Positions 15,614 through 24,354 of a stretch of DNA of 37,649 nucleotides are shown piece by piece; position 1 is the stretch's first letter, and every line of letters starts with the position of its first letter. The notes below the pieces were generated by a model. It saw only the letters and a list, made by a program, of their open reading frames with translations, had not been told where the DNA came from and searched no databases. Made by a program: the position numbers and the translations under genes. The DNA is from Clostridia bacterium. GTDB taxonomy: Bacteria; Bacillota; Clostridia; Oscillospirales; CAG-272. The stretch spans positions 1 to 37,649 of the forward strand of contig JAFWBJ010000005.1 of NCBI GenBank assembly GCA_017507145.1, given 5' to 3'.

Positions 15614-18517
15614 TTACAGGAAGTAGCCAATTCCGGTGCCAAGCATTGCCTTTGTGGGCGGCAAAGCCATGCCGAGCAGCCCACCATCGGCCGAACAAAG
15701 GGCCAAAATCGCCATCTGACCGTTGTGTGTCTCCTCCGCGGCGGCGATGATGCGTCCCTCCGCGGCGAGGGCGGTTCGCGCTTCCGGGGAGATAACCGGA
15801 CACTGCGGCGTATCGGCGAACAGATGCACGGCACGCCGGCCGAGCATGGACGGATCGATCCACGGTGAGGCGGCTGAGACGGTGATGCTGCTGAGCATGC
15901 GGATGCCGGTGCAGGGAGTGTTGGGAATGGCGCTGCCATCCGCCGAGAAATATCCCAGGTTAAGCATGGCGGCGAAGGCTTCGCCCCAGGCACAGATCAG
16001 CCCATCTCGGCGGCGCATGGCGGACAGCGCCTCCACTGTGCGGCGTTGGCCGAACAGAGCTGTGACAAAGGCGCGGTTGCCTGAAAGGAGCAGAATTTGC
16101 GCCTGCTCCAGCCGGTCGGCAAAAGCCGACAGCGATTGTCTCGCGGCGGTGGCACTGCGCAGATCGATGGCGCAGAGCAGGGGCTCACCCCCCTGGGCAG
16201 AGATGGCAGCGGCCAGCGCGGTGGGGATCCGGTCGGCATAAGGGATCAGCACGCGGGGGCGCATGACGCGATGCGCCGAGATGCGCGGGGGAGCGACGGT
16301 GCGATAAAGCGGGGGGATGGCGGCTGGCAGACCGGCGCAGAAGGCGGCACGCAGCTGATCGGTCGAGACAGTTTCCTCGCCCAGCGTGACGCCGTCACCG
16401 ACCGTGGTCTGCCCTAGCGCAATGGCGGCAACGCCCTCGGGAAGGGCAGGCAGTTCGGGAGCGGCGAGCAGAAAGCCGCAGGGAAAGACCGTATTGAGTG
16501 CATCGGCGGGTGCGGTGAGGATCAGGCCGAGGTGGGCGGCTGATGCGGCTGCCGCGGCGGCCGCCGAGGGAGCGAGCATACCGGTGGCGAAAATCGAATG
16601 GTCGGCCTTTCGCATGGCATCTGCCAGTGCAAGCAGTGCACGCTCACCGCGCAGATGGGGCTCAGGGGAGCGAGGGACGAGAAGCCAGAGTGTCGTATCA
16701 GCCCGAAGGGACGCGGTGCTCGTCTGCGGTGCAGGGGCATATGCAGAGACAGTGACCGCCAGGGTGTGGCCCGGACGCAGGTCAGCCGGAGCGGCGGGGA
16801 TGCCCAGTTCGATTTCCACGCAATGCAGGCCAAGCAGTGCGGCGATGGCACGGCCGCAATCCGATCGACCGGCCAACGGGAGTTCGGCTGACAGCGACAG
16901 CGTGACGGCCTGCGGCGATACACCGGCGGCACAGAGCCGGGCGATCAGGGCAAGTGCGCAGTCACGGACGGCGGCGAAGGGATCTTCGCCCGGTCGCACG
17001 GTATCGGCGCAGAGGAGCTTCTCGCCGCAGAGCATGACATCGGCCGGCGATGCGGCGAGTTGGGCTGCGGCGATGGGATCAAATCCAAGCCGGCCGGAGA
17101 GCGCGGGTGAGGCCAGCGAGGCCAGCATCAGCGGCAGAGGCGGGCGATCGGCGGGGACTTCTTCGGGGGTGGGGGTGTTGATCTGCGCATAGATCGCAGG
17201 GCGGGGCGCCAGCATGGCGGCCGGGAAGCAGAGCCGTTCGGGGGCATTTTCCAGCGTGATCTGCGGCTTTTTCTGCACGGCGGCAATCAGCCGATAGCTG
17301 AAGCCAAGCGTGCGGAGGGCATTGGTCATAGCCGGCCCCGAGCCGGGTGCGCAGGCCAGGAGGACAGCGTCGGTGTCGGGGGTGAGGTGTGCCATCAAGC
17401 CCATGCCGGCGGGGGGCGGGGTGATGGCAAGACCGAGCCCGCTCCCCCCCAGCATCTTGCCGAGCACGCCGATCAGCCTGCCTGCCGGAACGGGCAGACT
17501 ACGGCGGATTTTTCCGGCCAGTGCCGGGGATGCGCAGAGGCGGCTCAGCCTGTCGGCAAATGCGGTTTCGCTTCGGCCGGAAGAAAGAACCAGAAGCAGG
17601 CGATCGTCGGGCATCACGGATGCGGCAGGGCAGGGGGATGCAGACAGGCAGACCTTGGTCTGACCGGCAGGTGTGCCAAATCCGCCCATCGCCGCGCCGC
17701 CGAAGCCGGCAAGCCGCGCGGGGGAGTCGGCGGTCTGCACCGGCGGGACTGCTGCGCCGCGATGGGCGCAGAGATAGGCAGAAGCGGTATCGGCCAGCTC
17801 TTGCAGGGTAGCGGGGGCGTCAGCCCCCGGCGTGACGATGGCGCGCTTGGCCATCAGATCGGCATAGACGGTATGCAGGCGGGCATCGCTCGTGAGAAAT
17901 TCGACCGGTGCGCAGGCTGCCGGATCGGTCAGCGCTGCGCGATAGGCCTCATCCAGAATCAGCAGCTCCTCAGGCTGCGGCTCGCGGCCGAGCGCGCGGT
18001 AATGGTCGGCAATTATCGACAGGCATGCCGCCGGCAGAGCCAGCCCCCGGGCCGCGCCCCAGCCATCCAGCCGGTCATCCGAGAGCGCAATGAAATCGGC
18101 GACCGCCGCCGCAGACAGTGTGCGCGGTGCATGATCTTGCGCAGTTGGCGGGAGCAGGCGGGCGCGGGCGATGCGGTACTGCGCCTCATCCAGGCCGCAG
18201 AGCACGATGATGCGGCTCTGCCGCACCGCGGCATCGATACCGGCGGCGCGCAGGAGCATCGCGCGTCCCTCATCAGGCTCGTCGGGCAGGGAGACGCATC
18301 GCATATCCTCCCGCAGCGAGAGGGTGTCGGTCAGTTTTCCGCCCAGCGGGGCGAGCAGAGGGCGAAGGGTCTCGGCAGGGTAAGCCGATTCTACCGTGAG
18401 GCAGGTGATCAAGCGCAGGTCGCGCAGGGCGCTCAGCGCCGAATCAGCAGTCAGCGTGCGCAGAAGGGCGAGCGCTTCGGTGCGGTCGGCAGATTCAAAA
18501 AAGAGACAGGATTGCAT
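15614..18517 (-). CDS. PurL-like protein (FGAM synthase fold) lacking catalytic motifs
   Basis: A 967-residue protein collinear with large FGAM synthase (PurL with fused glutaminase; usually about 1200-1300 residues). Recognisable stretches: the N-terminal PurS-like domain (about 1-130), the linker (AADFIALSDDRL onward), the first synthetase half with FGGAAMGGFG at 272-280, the second half with AALLGLHCVEIELGIPA at 559-575, ALGQTTVGDG near 700-709, and a glutaminase-like domain from PRVLIPYA (754) to the end. Motifs normally invariant are gone: DHCRHTTF region (about 197-208), HNHP (ADSP at 263-266), GGKDSM after ELGIPA, the nucleophile CNGF (here GEAF, 845-848) and HGEGR. The frame is intact over 967 codons. 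It lies between rpmB and mtaB, not in a pur operon. RBS AAAGGA at 8 bases. Likely a pseudoenzyme; function unknown. Confidence 0.75.
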   Translation of the reverse strand: MQSCLFFESADRTEALALLRTLTADSALSALRDLRLITCLTVESAYPAETLRPLLAPLGGKLTDTLSLREDMRCVSLPDEPDEGRAMLLRAAGIDAAVRQSRIIVLCGLDEAQYRIARARLLPPTAQDHAPRTLSAAAVADFIALSDDRLDGWGAARGLALPAACLSIIADHYRALGREPQPEELLILDEAYRAALTDPAACAPVEFLTSDARLHTVYADLMAKRAIVTPGADAPATLQELADTASAYLCAHRGAAVPPVQTADSPARLAGFGGAAMGGFGTPAGQTKVCLSASPCPAASVMPDDRLLLVLSSGRSETAFADRLSRLCASPALAGKIRRSLPVPAGRLIGVLGKMLGGSGLGLAITPPPAGMGLMAHLTPDTDAVLLACAPGSGPAMTNALRTLGFSYRLIAAVQKKPQITLENAPERLCFPAAMLAPRPAIYAQINTPTPEEVPADRPPLPLMLASLASPALSGRLGFDPIAAAQLAASPADVMLCGEKLLCADTVRPGEDPFAAVRDCALALIARLCAAGVSPQAVTLSLSAELPLAGRSDCGRAIAALLGLHCVEIELGIPAAPADLRPGHTLAVTVSAYAPAPQTSTASLRADTTLWLLVPRSPEPHLRGERALLALADAMRKADHSIFATGMLAPSAAAAAAASAAHLGLILTAPADALNTVFPCGFLLAAPELPALPEGVAAIALGQTTVGDGVTLGEETVSTDQLRAAFCAGLPAAIPPLYRTVAPPRISAHRVMRPRVLIPYADRIPTALAAAISAQGGEPLLCAIDLRSATAARQSLSAFADRLEQAQILLLSGNRAFVTALFGQRRTVEALSAMRRRDGLICAWGEAFAAMLNLGYFSADGSAIPNTPCTGIRMLSSITVSAASPWIDPSMLGRRAVHLFADTPQCPVISPEARTALAAEGRIIAAAEETHNGQMAILALCSADGGLLGMALPPTKAMLGTGIGYFL

Positions 18518-18542
18518 GGTTCTGATCCTTTCTTTGGGAAAA

Positions 18543-19856
18543 TCAGGCTTGGCAGCAGACGGCGATCAAGCTTTGCCCATCATGGCCGATGGGCTTGACC
18601 GGCAGTTCAAGACCGCGCAGGTCGCGTTCGGCGGCGACGCGGACGGGATAGAATGATGGGGTATGGCCCTGCGCGATGCCGTCTTGCTGGGTTTCAAAGA
18701 GCACGGAGATGGTGTCGCCGGCGGCAACGGCTTCGTCGAGCAGCAGGCGATGCATTTCGTCCTGCGCGGCAATCAGCGCGGCTGAGCGTGCACGCTTGAC
18801 AGGCTCTGGAATCTGCCCCGGCATGCCGGCAGCCTCGGTACCGGGCCGGCGGGAGTAGGCGAAGATGTGGGCGTCAAGGAAGCGGGCTTCGCGCAGGAAG
18901 GCAAGGCTTTCGGCAAAGTCGTCCTCAGTCTCCTGCGGGAATCCCACGATGATGTCGGTTGTGAGCCCCGCCTGTGGAAAGGCATCACGCAGACGGCGGA
19001 TGGCCGCGCGGGCCATGTCGGCGGAGTAGGGACGGCGCATCAGCCGCAGGACGTGGTCGGCGCCGCTTTGCAGCGAGAGGTGAAAATGCGGCGCGATCGA
19101 AGCGAGGGGGGCAATCTGCTCGACAAAGCGATCGCGAATCAGCGACGGATCAAGCGAGCCGAGCCGGATGCGGCCGATGCCGGTCTCACGGTCAAGATCA
19201 CGCAGCAGGTCGCCCAGACGATAGTCGCCCAGATCGCGGCCGTAGGCCGAGGTTTCGATGCCGGTCAACACCACTTCGCGGCATCCCGATTCGGCGAGAG
19301 CGCGCACCTCAGCGATGACGTTGGCCGGTGCTTTGGAGCGGATTTTGCCGCGCGCGGCGGGAATGATGCAGTAAGCACAGTGCTGCTCACAGCCGTCCTC
19401 GATTTTGACATAGGCGCGCGTGCGGCCAAAGCGGGTGATCTGCATGGCTTCAAAGGGCGCATCCTCCAGAGAGGAAACGGCGACTGTCGGACGCTCATTC
19501 TTGCATCCCTGCGCCAAAAGCGCCTCTGCCGCCCGCACCACCGAGAGCTTTTCGCGGTTGCCGCAGATATAATCGACCCCATCGATGGCGGCGATCTGCG
19601 CCGGATCAACCTGGGCAAAGCATCCGGTGACCAGAATCAGCGCGTGGGGATTCTGCCCGAGCGCGCGGCGAATGAACTGCCGCGCCTTGCGGTCACTCTC
19701 GGCGGTGACGGTGCAGGTGTTGATGATATACAGCGAGCAGACCTCGGTCGGGTCGCAGACCGTGATTCCGGCGCGCATCAGCGCTTCGGCAATCGCTTCG
19801 CTTTCGTATTGGTTGACTTTGCATCCCAGCGTGTAGATTCCGGCGGTGGCAGACAT
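18543..19856 (-). CDS. mtaB: tRNA ct6A/t6A37 C2-methylthiotransferase
   Basis: MtaB converts t6A37 of tRNA to ms2t6A37. A 437-residue radical-SAM methylthiotransferase: the N-terminal UPF0004 domain supplies Cys12 (TLGCKVNQYES), Cys48 (NTCTVT) and Cys79 (TGCFAQ) for one 4Fe-4S cluster. The radical-SAM motif CEQHCAYC carries Cys156, 160 and 163, and a C-terminal TRAM-like domain begins near 375. TLGCKVNQYE and CTVT distinguish MtaB from MiaB. The start ATG at 19856 follows AAAGGAG; the longer frame to 19973 crosses the upp promoter region and was rejected. The PurL-like gene follows after 25 bases and is probably co-transcribed. Confidence 0.93.
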   Translation of the reverse strand: MSATAGIYTLGCKVNQYESEAIAEALMRAGITVCDPTEVCSLYIINTCTVTAESDRKARQFIRRALGQNPHALILVTGCFAQVDPAQIAAIDGVDYICGNREKLSVVRAAEALLAQGCKNERPTVAVSSLEDAPFEAMQITRFGRTRAYVKIEDGCEQHCAYCIIPAARGKIRSKAPANVIAEVRALAESGCREVVLTGIETSAYGRDLGDYRLGDLLRDLDRETGIGRIRLGSLDPSLIRDRFVEQIAPLASIAPHFHLSLQSGADHVLRLMRRPYSADMARAAIRRLRDAFPQAGLTTDIIVGFPQETEDDFAESLAFLREARFLDAHIFAYSRRPGTEAAGMPGQIPEPVKRARSAALIAAQDEMHRLLLDEAVAAGDTISVLFETQQDGIAQGHTPSFYPVRVAAERDLRGLELPVKPIGHDGQSLIAVCCQA

Positions 19857-19886
19857 GACGGCTCCTTTGCAGACAGTGTTTTTTCT

Positions 19887-19915
19887 ATTGTAACAGGAAA
19901 TTGGGAAAAAATAAA
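19887..19915 (-). promoter_or_regulatory. Possible promoter of mtaB
   Basis: On the minus strand TACAAT (19892-19887) with a weak TTTATT 17 bases upstream. It is close to, and divergent from, the upp promoter. The -10 is convincing, the -35 is not. Confidence 0.45.
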
Positions 19916-19956
19916 GAGAGAATCTGTGAATTTCCGCAAGATTTTTGCTTTTCCTC

Positions 19957-19985
19957 TTGAAAAAACGCGGCATATGCAGTATAAT
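19957..19985 (+). promoter_or_regulatory. Sigma-A promoter of upp
   Basis: TTGAAA at 19957-19962, 17 bases, TATAAT at 19980-19985, 40 bases before the start codon. No PyrR-type attenuator fits in this short leader. Confidence 0.88.
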
Positions 19986-20025
19986 ATCATCGGATAGAAA
20001 AAAATACCCACAAAGGAGAATATTG

Positions 20026-20655
20026 ATGAGCGCTCTTCATGTTATTGATCATCCGCTGATTGCCCATAAGCTTTCGATTATGCGTGACAAAAATACCGGT
20101 TCGAAGGATTTTCGCGAACTGCTTAACGAGATTGCCATGCTGATGGGTTATGAGCTTACCCGTGATCTCCCGCTTGAGGATATGGAAATCGAGACTCCGC
20201 TGACCAAGATGACGGCGAAAACCATCTCGGGCAAAAAACTGGCCATTATCCCGATCCTGCGTGCAGGCCTTGGCATGGTGGACGGTCTGCTCAGCTTGAT
20301 TCCGGTGGCAAAGGTGGGACATATCGGCCTTTACCGCGACCCCGATACGCATGAGCCGGTTGAGTATTACTGCAAGCTTCCCTTTGATATCGAGGAACGC
20401 ATTGTCATTCTGGTCGACCCCATGCTGGCAACGGGCGGCTCTTCGAGTGATGCGCTGCGCATGCTCAAGGAAAAGGGCTGCCGCAATATCCGTCTGATGT
20501 GCCTGGTTGCCGCACCCGAGGGTGTGCAGAAGGTAATGGCTGACCATCCCGATGTAGACATCTACACCGCCAGCCTTGACGAGTGCCTCAATGACCATGC
20601 GTATATTGTTCCCGGTCTGGGCGACGCGGGCGACCGTATTTTCGGTACCAAATAA
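20026..20655 (+). CDS. upp: Uracil phosphoribosyltransferase
   Basis: Salvages uracil with PRPP to UMP. The 209-residue length is usual. The type I PRTase PRPP loop [10 protein letters not shown] is at 131-140, [11 protein letters not shown] at 77-87 is the pyrophosphate-binding segment, and the C-terminal [11 protein letters not shown] carries the uracil-binding residues. The ATG at 20026 follows AAAGGAGAA at good spacing. It is a single-gene unit with its own promoter and terminator, divergent from mtaB. Confidence 0.97.
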   Translation: MSALHVIDHPLIAHKLSIMRDKNTGSKDFRELLNEIAMLMGYELTRDLPLEDMEIETPLTKMTAKTISGKKLAIIPILRAGLGMVDGLLSLIPVAKVGHIGLYRDPDTHEPVEYYCKLPFDIEERIVILVDPMLATGGSSSDALRMLKEKGCRNIRLMCLVAAPEGVQKVMADHPDVDIYTASLDECLNDHAYIVPGLGDAGDRIFGTK

Positions 20656-20666
20656 CAAATTTTTGC

Positions 20667-20721
20667 AAACCGATCCGGGCGGCATTTGCTATGGGCAGAT
20701 GCCGCCCGAAAATTGGTTTTT
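20667..20721 (+). terminator. Rho-independent terminator of upp
   Basis: A perfect 10-bp core stem CGGGCGGCAT/ATGCCGCCCG, extended inside by TTGC/GCAG and outside by AAACCGAT/ATTGGTTT with one wobble. The distal arm runs into TTTTT at 20717-20721. Confidence 0.9.
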
Positions 20722-20739
20722 CCCGAAAGGAGGCCTATT

Positions 20740-21699
20740 ATGCGCGAGCTGACCATTGGCCGCAACGATGCCGGACAGCGGCTGGATAAATTTCTGTCCA
20801 AAGCCTTGCCGGGCCTGCCGCAATCGCTGATGTACAAGTATATTCGTCTGAAGAAGATCAAGCGCAACCGCGCCCGAACCGCGCCCAACGAGCAGCTCGC
20901 TGAGGGGGATATCCTCCAGCTCTTCATCCGTGATGAATTTTTCGGCATGCCCGAGGATGACCGCGGTGCGTTGGATCGCATCGCACCGAAGCTGGAGATC
21001 TGCTATGAGGACGAGAACATCATGGTCCTCAACAAGCGCCCCGGTGTCCTTGTCCATCAGGATGAGCAGGGGGGCGAGAACACGCTGATCCTGCATATTC
21101 AGGCCTACCTCTACAACAAGGGTGAGTACGATCCGGATGCTGAGCAGTCTTTTGCGCCTGCGCTCTGTAACCGTATCGACCGCAATACCGGCGGTCTGGT
21201 GCTGGCTGCCAAAAATGCCGAGGCGCTGCGCGTGATGAATGAGAAGATCCGGCTGGGCGAGATCGGTAAGTTCTACCTTTGCGCCGTGCACGGCAAGCCG
21301 ATTCCGCCCAAGGCCACCCTCCATGGCTGGCTGATCAAGGACAGCGCGGCCAACACCGTCAGCGTCAGTGATCACCGCCGCCCTGGCGCGAAGGAGATCT
21401 TGACGCGTTACCGCACCCTCCGCACGGCAGGAGATGCCGCGCTGCTTGAGGTCGAGCTGCTGACCGGCCGCACGCATCAGATCCGCGCCCATCTTGCCCA
21501 CATCGGGCATCCGCTTCTGGGCGACGGCAAATACGGCGTCAACCGTGATGATCGCCGCCGAGGGTACAAATACCAGGCGCTGTACGCCTACCGCCTTTGC
21601 TTCAATTTCGCCGATGACGGCGGCCCGCTGGCCTACCTGCGCGGCCGCGAGGTGACGCTCGATCCCGAGCAGATTTGGTTCGTGCGTGACTTTTCCTAA
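20740..21699 (+). CDS. RluD-family 23S rRNA pseudouridine synthase
   Basis: A 319-residue RluA/C/D-type pseudouridine synthase. An S4-like domain spans about 10-75 (GQRLDKFLSKALPGLPQS), then the catalytic domain. The catalytic Asp is in NRIDRNTGGLVLAAKN, where many relatives have HRLDRxTSG. LLTGRTHQIRAHLAHIGHPLLGDGKYG is the conserved RNA-binding/active-site block. The ATG at 20740 follows AAAGGAGG; the longer frame starting at 20686 lies within the upp terminator. RluC or RluD specificity cannot be assigned. Confidence 0.9.
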   Translation: MRELTIGRNDAGQRLDKFLSKALPGLPQSLMYKYIRLKKIKRNRARTAPNEQLAEGDILQLFIRDEFFGMPEDDRGALDRIAPKLEICYEDENIMVLNKRPGVLVHQDEQGGENTLILHIQAYLYNKGEYDPDAEQSFAPALCNRIDRNTGGLVLAAKNAEALRVMNEKIRLGEIGKFYLCAVHGKPIPPKATLHGWLIKDSAANTVSVSDHRRPGAKEILTRYRTLRTAGDAALLEVELLTGRTHQIRAHLAHIGHPLLGDGKYGVNRDDRRRGYKYQALYAYRLCFNFADDGGPLAYLRGREVTLDPEQIWFVRDFS

Positions 21700-21792
21700 G
21701 CGGCTTGCCTGAACGATTCGCTCTGCTGTCTGCGGCAGAAGCGACCCCGGACTTGATCTCCGAAAAATATTGTTCAACTGAAGAAAAATTCG

Positions 21793-21821
21793 TTGACAAT
21801 CATGTGAACGTGTGATATAAT
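21793..21821 (+). promoter_or_regulatory. Consensus sigma-A promoter of the 21861-23192 operon
   Basis: TTGACA at 21793-21798, 17 bases, TATAAT at 21816-21821: a full 12/12 match. It lies 40 bases before the start codon at 21861. Confidence 0.92.
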
Positions 21822-21860
21822 CATAATACAATACAAGAACGCATGAAAGGACGAAATCCT

Positions 21861-22319
21861 ATGGTAATGCTTGCGTTTGCCTTGGCGGTGGTGATCACCT
21901 TTATTGTCTGGATTCGCCGCCCCGAGCAAAGAATGATGATTCGCCTGAACTCCGAGCTGAAGATCTCGGCGGCCTACGCCAAGCCGGGCGAGGCGATGGA
22001 CATGACGGTGACGGTCACCAACGAAAAATCGACCGGTGTGCCGCTGCTGCGTGTTGATGTGGACCTGCCCGAGGAACTGGTTTTTGCCGGTGAAGAGCGA
22101 GATCTCCCCCGCCACCGCAGTCAGATGTGTTCGATCGGCCCGCACCAGACGCTGACCTTCCACTACCGCGTGATTGCTGACCGGGAAGGGATCGCTGTCG
22201 TAGAATCCCCCGAGCTGATCGTTTACGGCTTGATCGGTTCGATCGTGGATAATAACGCGGCAGAGCGCGGAAGAGTTGCCGCGCGAATTCGCGTCCGTGT
22301 CCCGCAGGAGGATGCATGA
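21861..22319 (+). CDS. Membrane-anchored beta-sandwich protein, DUF58 N-terminus-like
   Basis: A 152-residue protein with one N-terminal membrane segment (LAFALAVVITFIVWI) ending in RRP, then about 125 residues resembling the external beta-domain that precedes the vWA core in DUF58 proteins (GEAMDMTVTVTNEKSTGVPLLRVDVDLPEEL, then FHYRVIADREGIAVVESPELIVYGLIG). The vWA part is absent, so it is either a trimmed relative or a CARDB-like protein. ATG 21861 was chosen because AAAGGAC lies 8 bases upstream; ATG 21843 overlaps that site. Co-transcribed with the membrane protein that follows. Function unknown. Confidence 0.65.
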   Translation: MVMLAFALAVVITFIVWIRRPEQRMMIRLNSELKISAAYAKPGEAMDMTVTVTNEKSTGVPLLRVDVDLPEELVFAGEERDLPRHRSQMCSIGPHQTLTFHYRVIADREGIAVVESPELIVYGLIGSIVDNNAAERGRVAARIRVRVPQEDA

Positions 22320-22388
22320 CAGAACGGATGCCGTGTCCGGCTGAAGGCACGGTGAACCAATTCACGCTTACGGAAAGGAAATACACGC

Positions 22389-23192
22389 ATGCACGATAAA
22401 CGCACCAAACGGATTCATCTTGCCGCTTCGGTCCTGCCCCCGCTGGCCCTCCTGATCAGTGCCGGCTATACGATCATGTACCGTCCGCTCGGCAAGACCG
22501 GCCGCTGGCTAATCCCGCTGCTTTGCCTGGCCTTCTTTGTGGCCGGCTATTACATCATGCGCCTGCAAGAGCGTATCTTCGGCTATGCCCGCGTCGACTT
22601 TGATGTGGATGATGGGTACAGCGAGACCACGCGCCAGTATGTGCGCAAACGCTATTTGATCGCCCCCGCGCTTCTGGCTGCCATCCCGGCCGGTATGATC
22701 TTCCCGCTGATCGAGAAGGAGATCGTCCGCCTGGTCAGGGAAGGGCAGCTTGAGTACATGGATGATGACTTTATCGCCCCTTGGCTGGTGTTCGGCTTCA
22801 TTGTTCTCTCGGCCGTCCTCGGCGCTTCTGCGCGGATGAAGCCCGGCAACATCGCGCTGAGCAAGTTTGCCGTTCTCTTCCATGCCATCTGCCATGCGGC
22901 GCTCTTTATCATCAACATTTTTATGGAGGTTCCCTCGGTCCTGCCGACTGCCCTGTGTGCTGTGGTCATGGTTGTCGCCCTTTTTGAGCTGAATACGGCC
23001 TTCGTTGAGGATATTTGCCGCAAAACGCGGGATGACACCAACCTGCCGACCATGCGCGAAACCAACTATCAGTATGTCAAGCGCATCGTGAAGAATTTTT
23101 TCTGGGTCTTCATCGTCCCCTTCCTGCTGACCTCGGCCTTTTCGGTGGTCTGGCAGTACCTGCTGGAGAACCGCCTCAATCAGCCGCTTTAA
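22389..23192 (+). CDS. Polytopic membrane protein of unknown function
   Basis: A 267-residue integral membrane protein with about six hydrophobic segments (near 11-30, 38-58, 92-110, 128-147, 155-190, 236-255) and charged loops (FDVDDGYSETTRQYVRKRY; CRKTRDDTNLPTMRETNYQYVKR). No family was recognised. The ATG at 22389 follows GGAAAGGAAA. The 69-base gap from the upstream gene contains two small stems (CCGTG/CACGG and GTGAA/TTCAC) but no T-run, so both genes are probably in one transcript, ending at the terminator at 23208. Confidence 0.7.
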   Translation: MHDKRTKRIHLAASVLPPLALLISAGYTIMYRPLGKTGRWLIPLLCLAFFVAGYYIMRLQERIFGYARVDFDVDDGYSETTRQYVRKRYLIAPALLAAIPAGMIFPLIEKEIVRLVREGQLEYMDDDFIAPWLVFGFIVLSAVLGASARMKPGNIALSKFAVLFHAICHAALFIINIFMEVPSVLPTALCAVVMVVALFELNTAFVEDICRKTRDDTNLPTMRETNYQYVKRIVKNFFWVFIVPFLLTSAFSVVWQYLLENRLNQPL

Positions 23193-23207
23193 CCGAATCC
23201 AAACCGA

Positions 23208-23255
23208 CGCACCGCCGAGAGGGCAATCGCTCTTTTTGGCGGTGCGCCGCCTTTT
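23208..23255 (+). terminator. Terminator of the 21861-23192 operon
   Basis: A 9-bp stem CGCACCGCC/GGCGGTGCG, an inner AGAG/CTCT extension, then CCGCCTTTTCC. The T-run is short, so strength is moderate. Confidence 0.65.
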
Positions 23256-23292
23256 CCTGCCGATGCCGCCTGGCAAAATTCTCGCCTGTCCC

Positions 23293-23321
23293 TTGTTTTT
23301 TGCGGCATTTTATGCTATACT
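23293..23321 (+). promoter_or_regulatory. Sigma-A promoter of the ABC-2 exporter operon
   Basis: TTGTTT at 23293-23298, 17 bases, TATACT at 23316-23321, 43 bases before the start codon. Confidence 0.75.
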
Positions 23322-23364
23322 GATAGCAGTTTTCCTTTGACGGAATCCGAGAGGAGGGTGTATC

Positions 23365-24354
23365 ATGATCGAACTGAACCGCATTTGTAAGACCTTCCGC
23401 GTTGCACAGAGAAGCGCCGGCATGCGCGAAGCCGCAAAGGCGCTGTTTCGTCGTACTTATTCCGAGATCCATGCGCTGCAGGATGTCTCCTTTTGCATCG
23501 GCGACGGCGAAATGGTGGGCTACATCGGCCCCAACGGCGCGGGGAAGAGCAGTACCATCAAGGTCATGAGCGGTATCCTCACCCCCGACTCGGGCAGCTG
23601 TGTCATCGACGGCTGCGTGCCTTGGCGTGACCGGCAGGCGCATGCCGCCAACATCGGCGTGGTCTTCGGCCAGCGCTCCCAGCTGTGGTGGGATGTGCCG
23701 GTCATCGATTCCTTTGAATTGATCCGCGACATTTATCGCGTGGATGAGGGGCTTTATCGGCAAAGCCTGGACGAGCTGACCGAGCTGTTGGACCTGTCGT
23801 CCATTCTGCGTACGCCGACCCGCCAGCTCAGCTTGGGACAGCGAATGCGCTGTGAGATTGCGGCATCCCTCATCCACCGCCCGCGCATTCTCTTTTTGGA
23901 CGAGCCTACCATTGGGCTGGATGCCGTCTCCAAGCTTGCCGTGCGCGATTTCATTCGCCGCATCAACCGCGAGCGCGGAACGACGGTCATTCTGACCACC
24001 CACGATATGCAGGACATCGAAGCGCTGACCGAGCGGATCATTCTGATCGGCCGCGGCCGGATTTTGCTTGACGGTACACTGGATGCCCTCAAAGCCCGGC
24101 ACTCGACGCTGCGGCAGATTACCGTCGCCTTCACGGCGGGGACGCCATCCCCCGCGGACCGCCCGCTTCCGGCCGGGTTTTCGCTGATCAGTGCCTCTGA
24201 AGACCGCGTCACGGTTGCGATCGATACCGAGATTGTTTCGGTTTCGGATGCCATCGAGGGCTTGACCCGCGGCGTTGACGTCCGCGATCTGTCGGTCGCG
24301 GGGCAGAGTACCGATGAGCTGGTCGTTTCGCTGTATGAGGAGTTCCGCATATGA
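23365..24354 (+). CDS. ABC-2 exporter ATP-binding protein
   Basis: A 329-residue ATPase that powers the two permeases encoded next. Walker A GPNGAGKS at 55-62, Q-loop near Gln103, a slightly unusual signature LSLGQ at 155-159, Walker B ILFLDEP at 175-181, and switch His in TTHDM. The long insertion before Walker A (residues 12-36) and the QRSQLWWDVPV segment are typical of the ABC-2 group that pairs with two DUF990/ABC2_membrane_6 permeases. The C-terminal 90 residues form an accessory domain. The ATG at 23365 follows GAGGAGGG. The stop overlaps the next gene by 4 bases (ATGA). Confidence 0.92.
   Translation: MIELNRICKTFRVAQRSAGMREAAKALFRRTYSEIHALQDVSFCIGDGEMVGYIGPNGAGKSSTIKVMSGILTPDSGSCVIDGCVPWRDRQAHAANIGVVFGQRSQLWWDVPVIDSFELIRDIYRVDEGLYRQSLDELTELLDLSSILRTPTRQLSLGQRMRCEIAASLIHRPRILFLDEPTIGLDAVSKLAVRDFIRRINRERGTTVILTTHDMQDIEALTERIILIGRGRILLDGTLDALKARHSTLRQITVAFTAGTPSPADRPLPAGFSLISASEDRVTVAIDTEIVSVSDAIEGLTRGVDVRDLSVAGQSTDELVVSLYEEFRI

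Noticed and set aside
17387-18598. A 403-codon plus-strand frame within the PurL-like gene
   Set aside because: Low-complexity Gly/Arg/Gln composition typical of antisense frames in GC-rich DNA. The minus-strand frame has recognisable PurL segments and a ribosome binding site.
21717-21744. Possible terminator after the pseudouridine synthase gene
   Set aside because: The stem (TCGCT/AGCGA plus CTGC/GCAG) has a bulge and is followed by CCCCGG with no T-run.
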